From: Salisapilia sapeloensis
Lineage: Eukaryota; Oomycota; Peronosporomycetes; Peronosporales; Salisapiliaceae
Direction: 5' to 3'
DNA: 44,527 bases
Assembly (NCBI GenBank): GCA_023334545.1
Contig: JAADVB010000157.1
Span: 1 to 44,527, forward strand
The notes under the pieces are model-generated. The model worked only from the letters and a program-made list of their open reading frames with translations. It had not been told where the DNA came from and ran no database searches. Of the stretch, positions 35,001 to 42,574 are shown one piece after another. Made by a program: the position numbers and the translations under genes. The first letter of the stretch is position 1, and the number at the start of each line of letters is the position of its first letter.

Positions 35001-37156
35001 AACTCTTTGCGTGTATTGATGCTGGTGCACTGAAGCAAGATAAATTGAAAGAGACAAAGTCTGCGAGTACATTCGGATCCTACCTTGCAATGAACTCGAC
35101 GATCGTAAGCGAAGCGTCGACGCAGTACTCAAGAGTACAAGAGATTGATGTTGATGATATACCTACGGATATCGATTCCATTGGTTTCCCAGATACGGTG
35201 TCCGCCGTTGAAGAGGAAGAAGTCGGATTGGATCTACCTGACAAGCCACATGCTGGCTGGCAAGTTCCTGAAGAAGATATGCGGACCGTCCATCGTGTCA
35301 CGTGCTTACATGCTCTTGAAGTGATGGTAGACGTCGCACCTATTTTAGTAGAGGAAGCTGTCGCCAAGGACAAGAGTGCTTTAAAAATGCTATTCCGAGT
35401 CCTCTTCCCGCCTGGCCATGAAGTCCACAAGTCGGACGAGACAGAGGACGGACTCGCTCTGCCGGAAGATCTGTATGAAGACGGACGATTGCATTGTCTA
35501 CATGCGATCGAAGGCTTATCTGTGTTTGGACGTTTTGCACAAGAAGCTTGTACCATCGGTGTTTGTGACATCCTGATTGAACTCACCCATCTCTGCCGTG
35601 AAGTTGGTGTCGAAGCTCTTGGGATCATTAGAAACTTGTGTGAAAGCAACGCTAGACAACGAGCTGTCGAAGATATCATGCATTCTGGATGCTACATCGA
35701 GTTCCTCGCCATGCTCATTCTAGTAGGTGAATACATCACGGAGAAAGAGTTGGAAATTGCGACGAGCATGCGTCTCCCTGCTGCTCAAGTCCTGTCAGCA
35801 ATGTGCAAATTCGAGTCCGAGACACACTTGGAAGCGAGGCGTACCCTCTGCCGTTTCTTCCCGGTCGCCATGGTCTACCAACTAACGACGTACCCAGACT
35901 CGTTTGTCGAGTTCTATAGCACAGACCATAAGAACCCAGAACTCGTGTGGGACGAAGAGTTCCGTATATATCTACGTGAAAGCATCGGTCACTGCCTCGC
36001 CATGTATTACTCTTCTCCATCCATGGCAGACTCGTCTGCGGGAGATCCGATGCTGTCGGCCGTGTCGACCTTCCAAGTCGACTACACGCCGTTGTATCCG
36101 TACCCGATGGCTGGAGACGTATACTTGCTCCTCTTTTTAGACGATCCGACGTATCGTCTTCGAGATCCTCATTTCTTTGCTACTTGTCTATGGGAAGAGT
36201 TTGACTTTCTCTTCCGAGAACTATCCCACCTCTTGTCTACTTTACAAAAAGGTCCGGATATCGTCAGCAAAGAAGCTGCTGATCGAGACATAGAGCTACT
36301 GGACCTCGTCACGTCTTGTCTTGTCGTTGTGCTTCAAGTGTATCCGAATCTGTTGGATCGGATGGCAGATCTAAATGCGGCAAGTCAGTGCGTCCAGATG
36401 CTACAGGACACTTTCCGAGCTCCTGGTCGGGACCCTTGTCTCGTAAGTGCCATGCGTGTCTTGCGGATTCTATCACTGTCGAAGCCGTGCGTATCGACCA
36501 TGCAGAAAGACTTTCCAACGCTCATCACGTGTGTTCAGACACTCGTGAGTCCAGCGAGAGGTGGTCCGTTGCATTTCGAGGCAGCGTACTCGCTCGGCGT
36601 CTTGCGACGTGTCGTAAAGAACGCGACGAACCATGGTGAGCGAGATCCGAATGCAGGTATCGTCGCCCAGGCGTCTCAAAAAGAATTATTCCAGTTCCTA
36701 TTGCACATCCTTGAATCGAATGCTGCGTTGGGAGCAGTACGTGAACCTACCGTCGTACGCGCGATAGCCATCGACATCTTGTTGACGTTGGAGCGAGATA
36801 CGAATCAAGGTGCGATGGCACACCAGATCTTGAAAAAGAACAAACCGTGGCGAAAGCAGTTTCGACAAGAGTCCATCCGAGACGCAATTGGCAGAAGTGC
36901 CGAGGATCCTTTCTTGTGCGCCAAGTATCCACGAATGGATGCCGTAATTCGAGAACACTTGAGGAGAAACCCACCGAACATGCCTCCATCGCCTCCGACC
37001 AACCTTCGGGCGACAAGCACGTTGGATGAAAGACTGACGATGATGCAGAAATTCCGTAAGGCTGTTGCCATGACAAAGGACACGGAGAATGGCGAGTCAA
37101 CGTCTGGTCAGACTGCTCATCCTGTGCGTACAAGAGGATATGACGACAGGGTATAA
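29072..37156 (+). CDS. RME-8/DNAJC13-like endosomal protein with degenerate J domain
   Basis: A single exon of 2694 residues. The ATG at 29072 is the first in frame (AGCGCAATGG context); the frame upstream has no ATG. RME-8 acts on early endosomes with retromer, WASH and Hsc70 to control sorting. The N-terminal block YMVVKHSWRGKYERIFAVG and the following EVTNTW match RME-8/GRV2. Four IWN-type repeats are present, with the Trp at residues 982, 1427, 1896 and 2293 (LIWNESCREEL, VVWNQDMRRHV, LYWNASMREEL, LVWDEEFRIYL). A GYF-like segment starts near 1192 (GERVWIV). Around 1515-1590, between repeats two and three, sits the position of the J domain (DDLDIAADILDV ... AYDRM), but the HPD triad reads HAD (His codon at 33752-33754). 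The rest is Leu-rich helical repeat. It is longer than animal RME-8 (about 2240 residues), partly from low-complexity inserts around residues 760-940. Confidence 0.92.
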   Translation: MAGRRSSFGSRQSLPLQPDKLSELHPSDSIFMSQQESPMRPPPASAPHASGSGRFRPTTPVEEYVSKYMVVKHSWRGKYERIFAVGPTRFSTIDPKDFEVTNTWALTALSNVQVDPESDDFFILSIKGPKKEEQLRLRCSYRAQLLSDLYNQQNTFARASTGFTSTHRSRYDVRKWSHRPEAASQDEAEHDSDRNEVRSPFIMEIASDALLLLTPEGVQRSRFPYISMDHLSAANDDDDAFILGLQGRDRVFFCHQRSQLLTKAQQAAKQLDLTLSSKRPTSLTQTMIQRKEYGKDVGSALCQFTVQKKAPSKQKEPLDRVLSIHEKYFVEHDMEDNVVSCLSYADIHVITFYPNRSEKFGIEFAGGRRKVYMSSKRDDILADLYDRCITGKENSDILIMPFTNVRGLRLLPFDAQEDTNASHEFFDDQSMSSFFLQRLHSIHRPGSGRNAEDKGFIDIAEEFNANVSPSGIPYNSSQSVVQDALRAIGPQLYYVSKTQPVSTRSACALLQTLYRIAPSFYGFQQIAQVAHMGDSISKLLVSKDPFVIFWTTLLLQRLFSHAPFASHKLDGHMQKQCLDAERRNKAALLGNTVLLEALVSNLKHIESKSMHSLIVMGVIMVLETTVGSSRDTTRATEAKSVVSSVVRCYKSLLTVLLESHCSTTVEACVLLLKATLEECDLDVANRMRDTVLDEGIALTYLYEAITHPSFDQRRVSRHLTALWMSHHDPSKQLLSRILPKAFLSFLDEPLLSTEEQEQMDEMEQRQVFSTNSSVQESRQASSLSSSVTSAQVNDVTGEHSAGPSSFDSSERVQSMTSSDHMRLQENKSFAGESISSSSRKLQKSVSALPPATSPPSLMPRASSAGAARRGVLSKESSARLVQRLQSSDRSIDATPAPASTHAMDSGRVKSRTSLDQSPRKRMNVSKIVQDAVDKMLPEKHSHSVTSIDKEMEKSTLERREAENFNLLFYMLSQDHYQVELIWNESCREELKKALATQVESIGRLQEKQGTNRIRWNHEDFRIDYDSLHDEVVVDGCYLDVLCALPNEHFEDVQEDKFIALSPDDVRMKFPEGVIRSLYQRLLRESIRAEYFNDIQLSHKCVRGMMIVAAAYAKDNGVSSMQFNDLDYLLQMITETKHNDLVASLTHLLRALCMSDINARNVLVHKKNVDIILQLLRMVHASSNVDVDGDDQGERVWIVTKADGESELMNVGEVKQLCASAWDVAAVPVQKAEVKCCEPCTDEWKVSECLQLRWQIMTQGTLDMTQVSHDAASLLLDVAHSTVRNTEMSPYPAPVALEALWSKARELVSLLAEHRTPELRHKVLKLLEFMYSSRWDFSLRDENADACISRKAMYKNGLFYLLFVGEEIDAETTAALLKATHLGQDGKEEDSALTAILPDAMISHLTTSSAETFAATFGGSVETPHVVWNQDMRRHVRDSCLAHMQDYMSCLTQDTTSHWQFVPMAPVRYPELDDDIWCNGVYLQQFCLSLETVIEDPIIFMHALTDLWEKETTRAPCPYDDLDIAADILDVSPRTASSSNDDNAAVVRDGFKRMARQVLLNHADELEYRIRMKELYAAYDRMTCPRPTLLSAGHDPTNLRLILQALVIMCKRYGTDLKSYVFPSYAALLSLLLTHCSAEGSPTVETTEQQRADISEHAAELLYLTCSVNQDNEQLLLEFPDVRSLEKVLNYCVDALVDGDGTSMHEHVSLHLLPTITGLLALQEGRKWAAQSPTLIVDMMRILWLWNHTSKQSLFLSKITQQVLEAMAYLSLSRVNQNVMCAKGAVWQLLLLFSEYNVEMDPRATEERVQEVNIPSEDFDEMRPEIQNYLAILAVKALCRITGVAEKSEVQPPRNLALKAALDALLTPNLANLLTVSDYHEYLKLYHGDCESYTLYWNASMREELLAYVRPRGDEQPSAEMEESLQDIVDFRFEYLGNVVTIGGLYLETLISSFEVIRDTREWVPPEELGIPNSFFTQLFACIDAGALKQDKLKETKSASTFGSYLAMNSTIVSEASTQYSRVQEIDVDDIPTDIDSIGFPDTVSAVEEEEVGLDLPDKPHAGWQVPEEDMRTVHRVTCLHALEVMVDVAPILVEEAVAKDKSALKMLFRVLFPPGHEVHKSDETEDGLALPEDLYEDGRLHCLHAIEGLSVFGRFAQEACTIGVCDILIELTHLCREVGVEALGIIRNLCESNARQRAVEDIMHSGCYIEFLAMLILVGEYITEKELEIATSMRLPAAQVLSAMCKFESETHLEARRTLCRFFPVAMVYQLTTYPDSFVEFYSTDHKNPELVWDEEFRIYLRESIGHCLAMYYSSPSMADSSAGDPMLSAVSTFQVDYTPLYPYPMAGDVYLLLFLDDPTYRLRDPHFFATCLWEEFDFLFRELSHLLSTLQKGPDIVSKEAADRDIELLDLVTSCLVVVLQVYPNLLDRMADLNAASQCVQMLQDTFRAPGRDPCLVSAMRVLRILSLSKPCVSTMQKDFPTLITCVQTLVSPARGGPLHFEAAYSLGVLRRVVKNATNHGERDPNAGIVAQASQKELFQFLLHILESNAALGAVREPTVVRAIAIDILLTLERDTNQGAMAHQILKKNKPWRKQFRQESIRDAIGRSAEDPFLCAKYPRMDAVIREHLRRNPPNMPPSPPTNLRATSTLDERLTMMQKFRKAVAMTKDTENGESTSGQTAHPVRTRGYDDRV

Positions 37157-37259
37157 GTCTTGGAAGTATATGAACTGATGGAAGGAGAATACATAAAGGA
37201 TTATCTTAGCTTTTTGATAAACGCGCGAATCGAACGAAAGAACTTGCGTATTCATTGAC

Positions 37260-38576
37260 TTAGATTGTTGTTTTCGGTTCTACTAATAGCTCGCGGTATT
37301 CCTGCTCAAGTGCTGTCCATGTATGCTTCTGGAAGCTTTGACAGACAGATTGAGCGTCTCGACGGGCTAAAGACGGTCGTAAGCAATAGCTTTTCAGTCT
37401 TTTAAAAAGCTGTCGCTCTGTGTTGTAGAGGCATTGCTTCGGATAAAGCTCTGGATAGACTAGTCGATTCGGAAGAAGAGGAAAACAGCCACATAGCGTT
37501 GCTTCTAGCATTGACACTCCGTAGAACTCATGAAGACTATTCGAGACAACGACGTCGGAATCGCGTAGTATCCGAAAGTACTCTTCTTTCGATGCTGCGT
37601 ATCCCCAATGGCAGATTTGTACTGACGCAAAGCCAGATAATGCTTCAAAAGCCTCTTTAAAGATTTTTGGTGACTCTGGATAGCTCTCACCAAGAACAAT
37701 GAGATCAATACGCTGCGGCAAGCTACTTGTTTGAGTGTCTGGATTACTTTTTTTAAGAAGGAATTGAGCTAGTTCCTCCACAACTCGAAAGAACTGTGTT
37801 GGATTCTTATCATGCTCCCATCGGTGATTCCAAACTATTCTCAACGGTTTGTCTGTAATATCTCTCGATTCGGCATTCCACGTCGAGCTATCAGGAGCTG
37901 GTAGGAAGATAGGAAAGTACAGAACTCTGCTTTTTGATCGAATCGTAGCCTCAATACTGCCTGATGGTCGAAGCTGCTGCTCTGGAATCTTATTCAAAAA
38001 TGGTTGTACGCTACGCAGGAAGCTTGTGCGATTAAAGTCCGAGTTGAAGACGATGGTATCTGCTACCATACACGACATGATTTGACTCCAGCCGATCTGG
38101 AAGTCTTGCGCTGCTACTTTTTGACCAGCGACTTCTTCTTGTAGTGGATACGTGAGCTGGTTTTCATGGAAATATAGGATCTTCTCCACTGTTGGCGAAG
38201 CGAGATGGGGCTGAAAGCCAACGAGCTCTGCAAGATTTACCATGGAGGTTGCGAAGAGCTTACGACGTGTGAATCCGGTGTCAAGTTTTATTTCTTGTGC
38301 GAAATGGAAAGATGAAGCCATGAAGCGCCAATGCCACTTTCGAGGAGGGAGTGTATGGAGTTGATACTGCACATTGCCTGCTTGAAGGATATTTGAAATG
38401 AGAATATCAATAAGCTGTTTGTGTGATCCGCCATAAAACGGTTCAATTAAAATAACTTCGAGGTTATCGGTGGCTTCTGGTTCATCCAGAAACTTAGATT
38501 CTTCCTCGTCGATCATAGTCAATTGCGAGTTAGGACACGCTTTGGTACTTGCTGCAGACTTTCGTGCTGATGGCAT
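37260..38576 (-). CDS. QTMAN: tRNA-queuosine mannosyltransferase (GTDC1 family)
   Basis: A single exon of 438 residues. The family (GTDC1, now QTMAN) transfers mannose from GDP-mannose to queuosine at position 34 of tRNA-Asp. Diagnostic blocks in order: VILIEPFYGGSHKQLIDIL (residues 41-59), LPPRKWHWRFMASSFHFAQ, KILYFHENQLTYPLQ, DFQIGWSQIMSCMVADTIVF, FNSDFNRTSF, then the Rossmann-type GT-B C-terminal half with IVWNHRWEHDKNP, CHWGYAASKEEYFRIL and HEFYGVSMLEATLCGCFPLL with the nucleotide-sugar-binding Glu. All family blocks are intact and length is normal. The long vertebrate mid-protein insert is absent. It converges with the RME-8 gene, 103 bases apart. Confidence 0.92.
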   Translation of the reverse strand: MPSARKSAASTKACPNSQLTMIDEEESKFLDEPEATDNLEVILIEPFYGGSHKQLIDILISNILQAGNVQYQLHTLPPRKWHWRFMASSFHFAQEIKLDTGFTRRKLFATSMVNLAELVGFQPHLASPTVEKILYFHENQLTYPLQEEVAGQKVAAQDFQIGWSQIMSCMVADTIVFNSDFNRTSFLRSVQPFLNKIPEQQLRPSGSIEATIRSKSRVLYFPIFLPAPDSSTWNAESRDITDKPLRIVWNHRWEHDKNPTQFFRVVEELAQFLLKKSNPDTQTSSLPQRIDLIVLGESYPESPKIFKEAFEALSGFASVQICHWGYAASKEEYFRILRDSDVVVSNSLHEFYGVSMLEATLCGCFPLLPNRLVYPELYPKQCLYNTERQLFKRLKSYCLRPSLARRDAQSVCQSFQKHTWTALEQEYRELLVEPKTTI

Positions 38577-38874
38577 TTAAAATTACGCGGGAAAAGAGAA
38601 ACATCAAAGGTCGTACGAGTAGTTTTTCCATTCGTATATCAAAAGGTCATTTCCATTAATGGACTTACTGGTACAAGTCAAACGAGTACTAAAGAAACTA
38701 CTTTGAACAAAGTGAATTGATGAACTGGTGCAAAGCAGACTAAAGTCCTTCGACAACGAACTGTGGATATTAAAACGAGCTGAAGCATGTGGAAACTCCA
38801 GGTGCTTGAAGCAGTTTTCATTTCATCGAGCTCCGAAAGAGCGACTCAGTTCTATAACTTTTTTTTAATAGACC
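38577..38874. promoter_or_regulatory. Divergent promoter region, QTMAN / Cys-rich protein gene
   Basis: 298 bases between two outward-facing starts. A T-run precedes the right-hand start near 38861-38867. No clear promoter motif is visible. Confidence 0.4.
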
Positions 38875-39655
38875 ATGGCGTTGATGCCAAATTTAGCTTC
38901 TTTGGAATTCACATTGCGTTCAAATTGCCACGAATACATCGTCGTATCCGGTCAAGCAATTATGAGTATCCCGCCGAAAATTCAGTGCTTTGCAGGATGT
39001 GGTAATGTCGGAGATCCAGACCTGAGCTTCTTTTGTGTTGACTGCCACGCGGATCGGGCTGAGTTGGAAGAGCAACGAGCTTTGCAGCGCTTCCTGGAAA
39101 CTAATACCAAAGAAAATCAAGCGAATAAACAATTAACGAAGATTTTGCGTCGTAGGGCACCTCCTGCTCTAGACCATCGCAAAGGTATCAACAAAAATAC
39201 AAAGCTCAGGAGTTGCTACAATGGCTAATTAGACATTGTGAAACCTTGTAGCTCTCTTTGACTTTCTAGAAAGACCTCGTGAACGGGATCCGTCCATCGT
39301 TGCGAGAGAGATACACTTCTTGGAGAGGGAACTTCAGATACGAGAGGCATGTAAACAGCAATTGCAACGCTACATGCTAGCAACTGACTATGAAGACGAA
39401 GAAAGAGATCGTCGAGAATGGCATCGATATTTGTATGGTGCGCCCCAACCGGTTCCAAGGAACGATATGGGAGAAGAAGCAGAGCTGAAGGCACAGAGAA
39501 TGCTTTACTGTTACTGGCAAAGGAGAGCATTAAACAAGCGCATTAAAGAACGAATTCGCATCCGAGAGGAACGTGAGAAGGAAGCAAAACAGACACATAA
39601 GCGAAAGCAGAAAGGAAAGACTTTAAAGAAAGTTTCAATCTCGTCGGCAATATAA
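38875..39655 (+). CDS. Unrecognised small protein with N-terminal Cys cluster and basic helical tail
   Basis: Two exons, 38875-39184 and 39270-39655, with an 85-nt GT-AG intron, encode 231 residues. The function is not recognised. Near residues 43-60 a short Cys cluster (CFAGCGNVG... then CVDCH) could bind one zinc ion, like a zinc ribbon or a B-box half. The remainder is rich in Glu, Arg, Lys and Gln and should be helical: FLERELQIREACKQQLQRYM, DYEDEERDRREW, and a very basic C-terminus (HKRKQKGKTLKK). AQRMLYCYWQRRALNKRI resembles an IQ motif. The start ATG has a GACCATGG context. It converges tail-to-tail with the SDR gene, leaving only 54 bases. The intron acceptor choice is the least certain part. 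Confidence 0.55.
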
Positions 39656-39709
39656 AACTAAAACCACTTATGAGCGCAATATATGTGTACTTATGCGATA
39701 TACTCGACA

Positions 39710-41032
39710 CTAGACATGCTGAGAGACTTCTTTCGTTTCGTCATCCTGTCGTGACATCTCTTGCTCCGCAGACTCCGCTTTCTGATCCGACTGACCGGTG
39801 CTCGTATCATCTGAATCAGTCTTACCAGAATTATATTTTTCTTTGTCCTTGCTGACACCAGCGTTCGTGGAAGGGTTTGCGGTAGTATCAACCTCCTTCT
39901 TATCATCAGCTACTTCAGTTTCTTTGTCGACAACTGTATCCTTAGTTGGTTCAGCAACTTCCTTCTTCGTACTTTGCTCATCTTCGTTACCGACATCAGC
40001 ATCCAACTTGCTATCTCCGTTTATGGTGAACTTCACATGCGTAAGCTCTTCGCTAAGTTCCCACAGCTTCTTCCCGGCAGATTCTGATGTACCCTTCCAG
40101 TCCGGATTCTCGAGCGTCGGGTATCCACGGATGTGCCATAAACCATCCGGGCCGTAGAATTCACCTCCTTGGACTGTATCCTCTGAAGCGGCATACAGAA
40201 TAGGTAGGGCTCCCATCTCTACACTCTGCTCCGGGTTTACATACTTAAAAACTTTCCAGAAAGCACGGACATGCCACGGGTTGTTACCCGATGGAGCTGA
40301 TAGTACGTTCGTTTTAGCGACACCAGGATGACCACTTAGGACCATGACGTTCTTGATACCGGCAGCTCGAAGACGATGATCAAGCTCTTTCATGAAAATC
40401 AAGCAACCAAGTTTACTGTCTTCATAGACGAACAAAGGAAAGTATTTCTCCTTGGGCTTCACTGGTCGATCTTCATTGTAGAAAAACGAGCATCGGTGCA
40501 TGCAGCTGCCGACGACTACGATGCGAGCAGCTTTACTTCTTCGAAGCATGTCAAAAAGTTGGCAGGTCAGTGCGAAATGACCAAAGTAGTTGGTAGCCCA
40601 TTGTCGGTCGATACCATCTTCTGTTAGGCTATGAGCAATCCCCATGACACCAGCGTTGTTCACGAGCAAGTCGAGGCGTTCGTACTTATCACGGAACTCG
40701 ACTACAAACTGCTTGACGCTGGCAAGGCTGCTAACGTCTAGCTGCATGAACGTAACGGATCCAATATTTAATTCCTCATCCTTATCAGATGAAGGTTGGG
40801 ATGATAGTTCTTCGTTTATCTCTTTTTCTGCCTTGAGGCCTCTTTCAGAGCTACGGCATGCCAGTATCACATGAGCACCTTTCAAAGCAAGCTTGAGCGA
40901 TACTTCGCGACCGAGTCCAGCATTCGCACCCGTCACAATGGTGATCTTCCCACGCATGGACTTCATATTGTCAATGTCCCATTGTTGTGGCTTTTGGTCT
41001 TCCGGAAGTTCACGGCAGCTCGCATTGCCCAT
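39710..41032 (-). CDS. Short-chain dehydrogenase/reductase with acidic C-terminal tail
   Basis: A single exon of 440 residues. The SDR fold is clear: TGANAGLG cofactor motif (residues 34-41), NNAG (125-128), Asn 148, Ser 176 and the YxxxK pair Tyr 203 and Lys 207, all intact. The nearest types are retinol dehydrogenase/WW-oxidoreductase-like SDRs, which act on lipid-type alcohols or ketones with NAD(P)H; the substrate is unknown. The protein starts MGNASC, a possible N-myristoylation signal with a nearby Cys, and lacks a signal peptide, so membrane attachment by lipid is plausible. Residues from about 350 to the end are a disordered Glu/Asp/Lys/Thr tail not needed for the fold. Normal SDRs of this type are about 320 residues. 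Confidence 0.88.
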   Translation of the reverse strand: MGNASCRELPEDQKPQQWDIDNMKSMRGKITIVTGANAGLGREVSLKLALKGAHVILACRSSERGLKAEKEINEELSSQPSSDKDEELNIGSVTFMQLDVSSLASVKQFVVEFRDKYERLDLLVNNAGVMGIAHSLTEDGIDRQWATNYFGHFALTCQLFDMLRRSKAARIVVVGSCMHRCSFFYNEDRPVKPKEKYFPLFVYEDSKLGCLIFMKELDHRLRAAGIKNVMVLSGHPGVAKTNVLSAPSGNNPWHVRAFWKVFKYVNPEQSVEMGALPILYAASEDTVQGGEFYGPDGLWHIRGYPTLENPDWKGTSESAGKKLWELSEELTHVKFTINGDSKLDADVGNEDEQSTKKEVAEPTKDTVVDKETEVADDKKEVDTTANPSTNAGVSKDKEKYNSGKTDSDDTSTGQSDQKAESAEQEMSRQDDETKEVSQHV

Positions 41033-41586
41033 GATTGCTCGATCTCGCTACAGAGGTCTTGTTTGTCTCGAGGAAATTTGACAGTGAGCACGGTAGGTTC
41101 AGCGTTTCCATGTGTCATATAGCGGATACCATCAATACGGCACTACGACTACAAAAACAGATGCGTCATTACACATTGAAGGCAACCAAGATATATAATC
41201 AGATAGTCCATTACAAGTTTCTTTCGTCTACTTCTAGCTACCAAAATTTGCAGTGTGCAGGACTGGTAAAGCATACCTTGCATCAAATAGAACCGAAAAT
41301 CTTATCTATGCGGTTATTTCGTAGTTACATGGCCAATAAATATAGAGGCAAAGCGGCAAAGTGGCAACTATCGATATGAGATGGGAACAATAGAGTAACA
41401 TACGAGAGTACTCGAGGGAAGTAAGATCGTCACTTACGTTTTTGAATCGTAAGTGACTAAATCCGTTGAGTCATCATTTTATCGATTGCAACGATAACCA
41501 AGGAGCAAATGTGATCCTTTACGTTACAGACAGAACTATTCGGTAGGAAGTCAGTTGCGAAAAAGATATTTTCTTAATCTTTCTAA
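41033..41586. other. Gene-poor stretch upstream of the SDR gene
   Basis: About 550 bases hold only the upstream region of the SDR gene, a shadow ORF at 41035-41379 and a perfect hairpin (41429-41457). Sequence becomes AT-rich toward the MITE. No gene is supported. Confidence 0.4.
41429..41457. repeat. Perfect 10-bp inverted repeat (hairpin)
   Basis: GTCACTTACG (41429-41438) and CGTAAGTGAC (41448-41457) are perfect complements separated by the 9-nt loop TTTTTGAAT. It stands alone in intergenic DNA about 130 bases left of the MITE. Confidence 0.65.
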
Positions 41587-41588
41587 TA

Positions 41589-41831
41589 GGGCGTGTCAAA
41601 CCTGTCAAAATTGCAAAATATAATGAGGTGTCTGATTGCCAAATAATTGTCCATAACTTCTAAAATAATCGGAAGTTTTATTTCGAACGCTCATGAATCA
41701 GTCAGGCCTTAAATAGGATAAACCACCTCCGGAGGTGGTTTGTTTTATTTTGGAAATAAGATCAGTAGAGCCGAAAGATAAGAATCTTATTTAAGAAAAA
41801 TAAGGCACCTTTTGGCAGGTTTGACACCCCC
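41589..41831. mobile_element. 243-bp MITE-like element with 22-bp terminal inverted repeats
   Basis: The left end (41589-41610, starting GGGCGTGTCAAACCTG) and the right end (41810-41831, ending CAGGTTTGACACCCCC) are complementary at 20 of 22 positions. TA dinucleotides flank both ends (41587-41588 and 41832-41833), as left by Tc1/mariner-type insertion. A 4-bp TAAT duplication is an alternative reading, because TAAT occurs at 41584-41587 and 41832-41835. The inside is AT-rich, has no ORF, and carries a 22-bp palindrome near its middle. It is too short to encode a transposase, so it would be moved in trans. Which superfamily mobilises it is inference. Confidence 0.72.
41720..41741. repeat. Perfect 22-bp palindrome inside the MITE
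   Basis: Bases 41720-41730 (AAACCACCTCC) are followed directly by their exact reverse complement 41731-41741 (GGAGGTGGTTT) with no loop. It sits close to the middle of the MITE (centre about 41710). Confidence 0.75.
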
Positions 41832-41913
41832 TAATCTTGATATTGAATGTAGTCAATGACTGCCTATTTCATCCTGCTGCGATCGGCTCGATTCTTAGGC
41901 ATTTGCATTCACG

Positions 41914-42565
41914 ATGACGCCAAAGTCAACTACAGACCTTCAGTTTTTTCACATAACTGGAAATCCACGCGCCATCCAAGTATTTCATTGCTCCCATAAG
42001 CCGCATGGCACATCTACCACAAGATATCTTCAACTAATTGCACTACAACTGGTGCAATCATCTCTATATGATACTTGTGTCGGTGCTTCAAGTGTCAACA
42101 AGATACTTTGTGTCGAAAATGTCAAACTTGATGCAGCATAAACCAGGAAATGAGACTCATCCCAGACCCCATTTCTTACTTGGATATCCATTTCAGTCAC
42201 TAGCATAATGCCAACCTTCTATTTAATTACACAAGCGATCTGGTGCACCAAAAAATCTCCTTTTCTAAAGCATTCCTTATCCGGTCTCAGGTTCATCTAT
42301 CCTCTCAGCTAATGAACCTTCAACAAGATCATTTTCACCTATTAAAAGCCATCCATCCTCCCTATAGAACTAGAAACCGAAGGAACGCATGGCGTACATC
42401 TATGTATTATGTATGCGTTATGACGAAAGGGCTTCCTTCTATTATATCCCTAATGGCAAACCGCAGGAATGCCAAACGTTCCTATGCCGGTTGGAATGCA
42501 GGGATGAACAAGATGTCATCCATAATGCAAATGTCGACGTCATCCGAGCCGTCTATACAGGCTAG
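41914..42565 (+). other. Region with unassigned short ORFs, possibly a decayed gene
   Basis: Between the MITE and the TENT4 gene the plus strand has an ATG ORF of 75 codons at 41914-42141 (MTPKSTTDLQFFHITGNPRA...), then a 58-codon ORF at 42389-42565 (MAYIYVLCMRYDERASFYYI...), and a longer overlapping ORF at 42243-42578. Several frames read protein-like in short pieces but stops interrupt all of them and no intron set joins them. None matches a family I recognise. It may be a decayed gene or transposon, or simply non-coding. Confidence 0.25.
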
Positions 42566-42574
42566 CCAAAACCT

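Noticed and set aside
41035-41379. 114-codon plus-strand ORF upstream of the SDR gene
   Set aside because: It overlaps the SDR promoter, has no recognisable domain and no coding-like composition.
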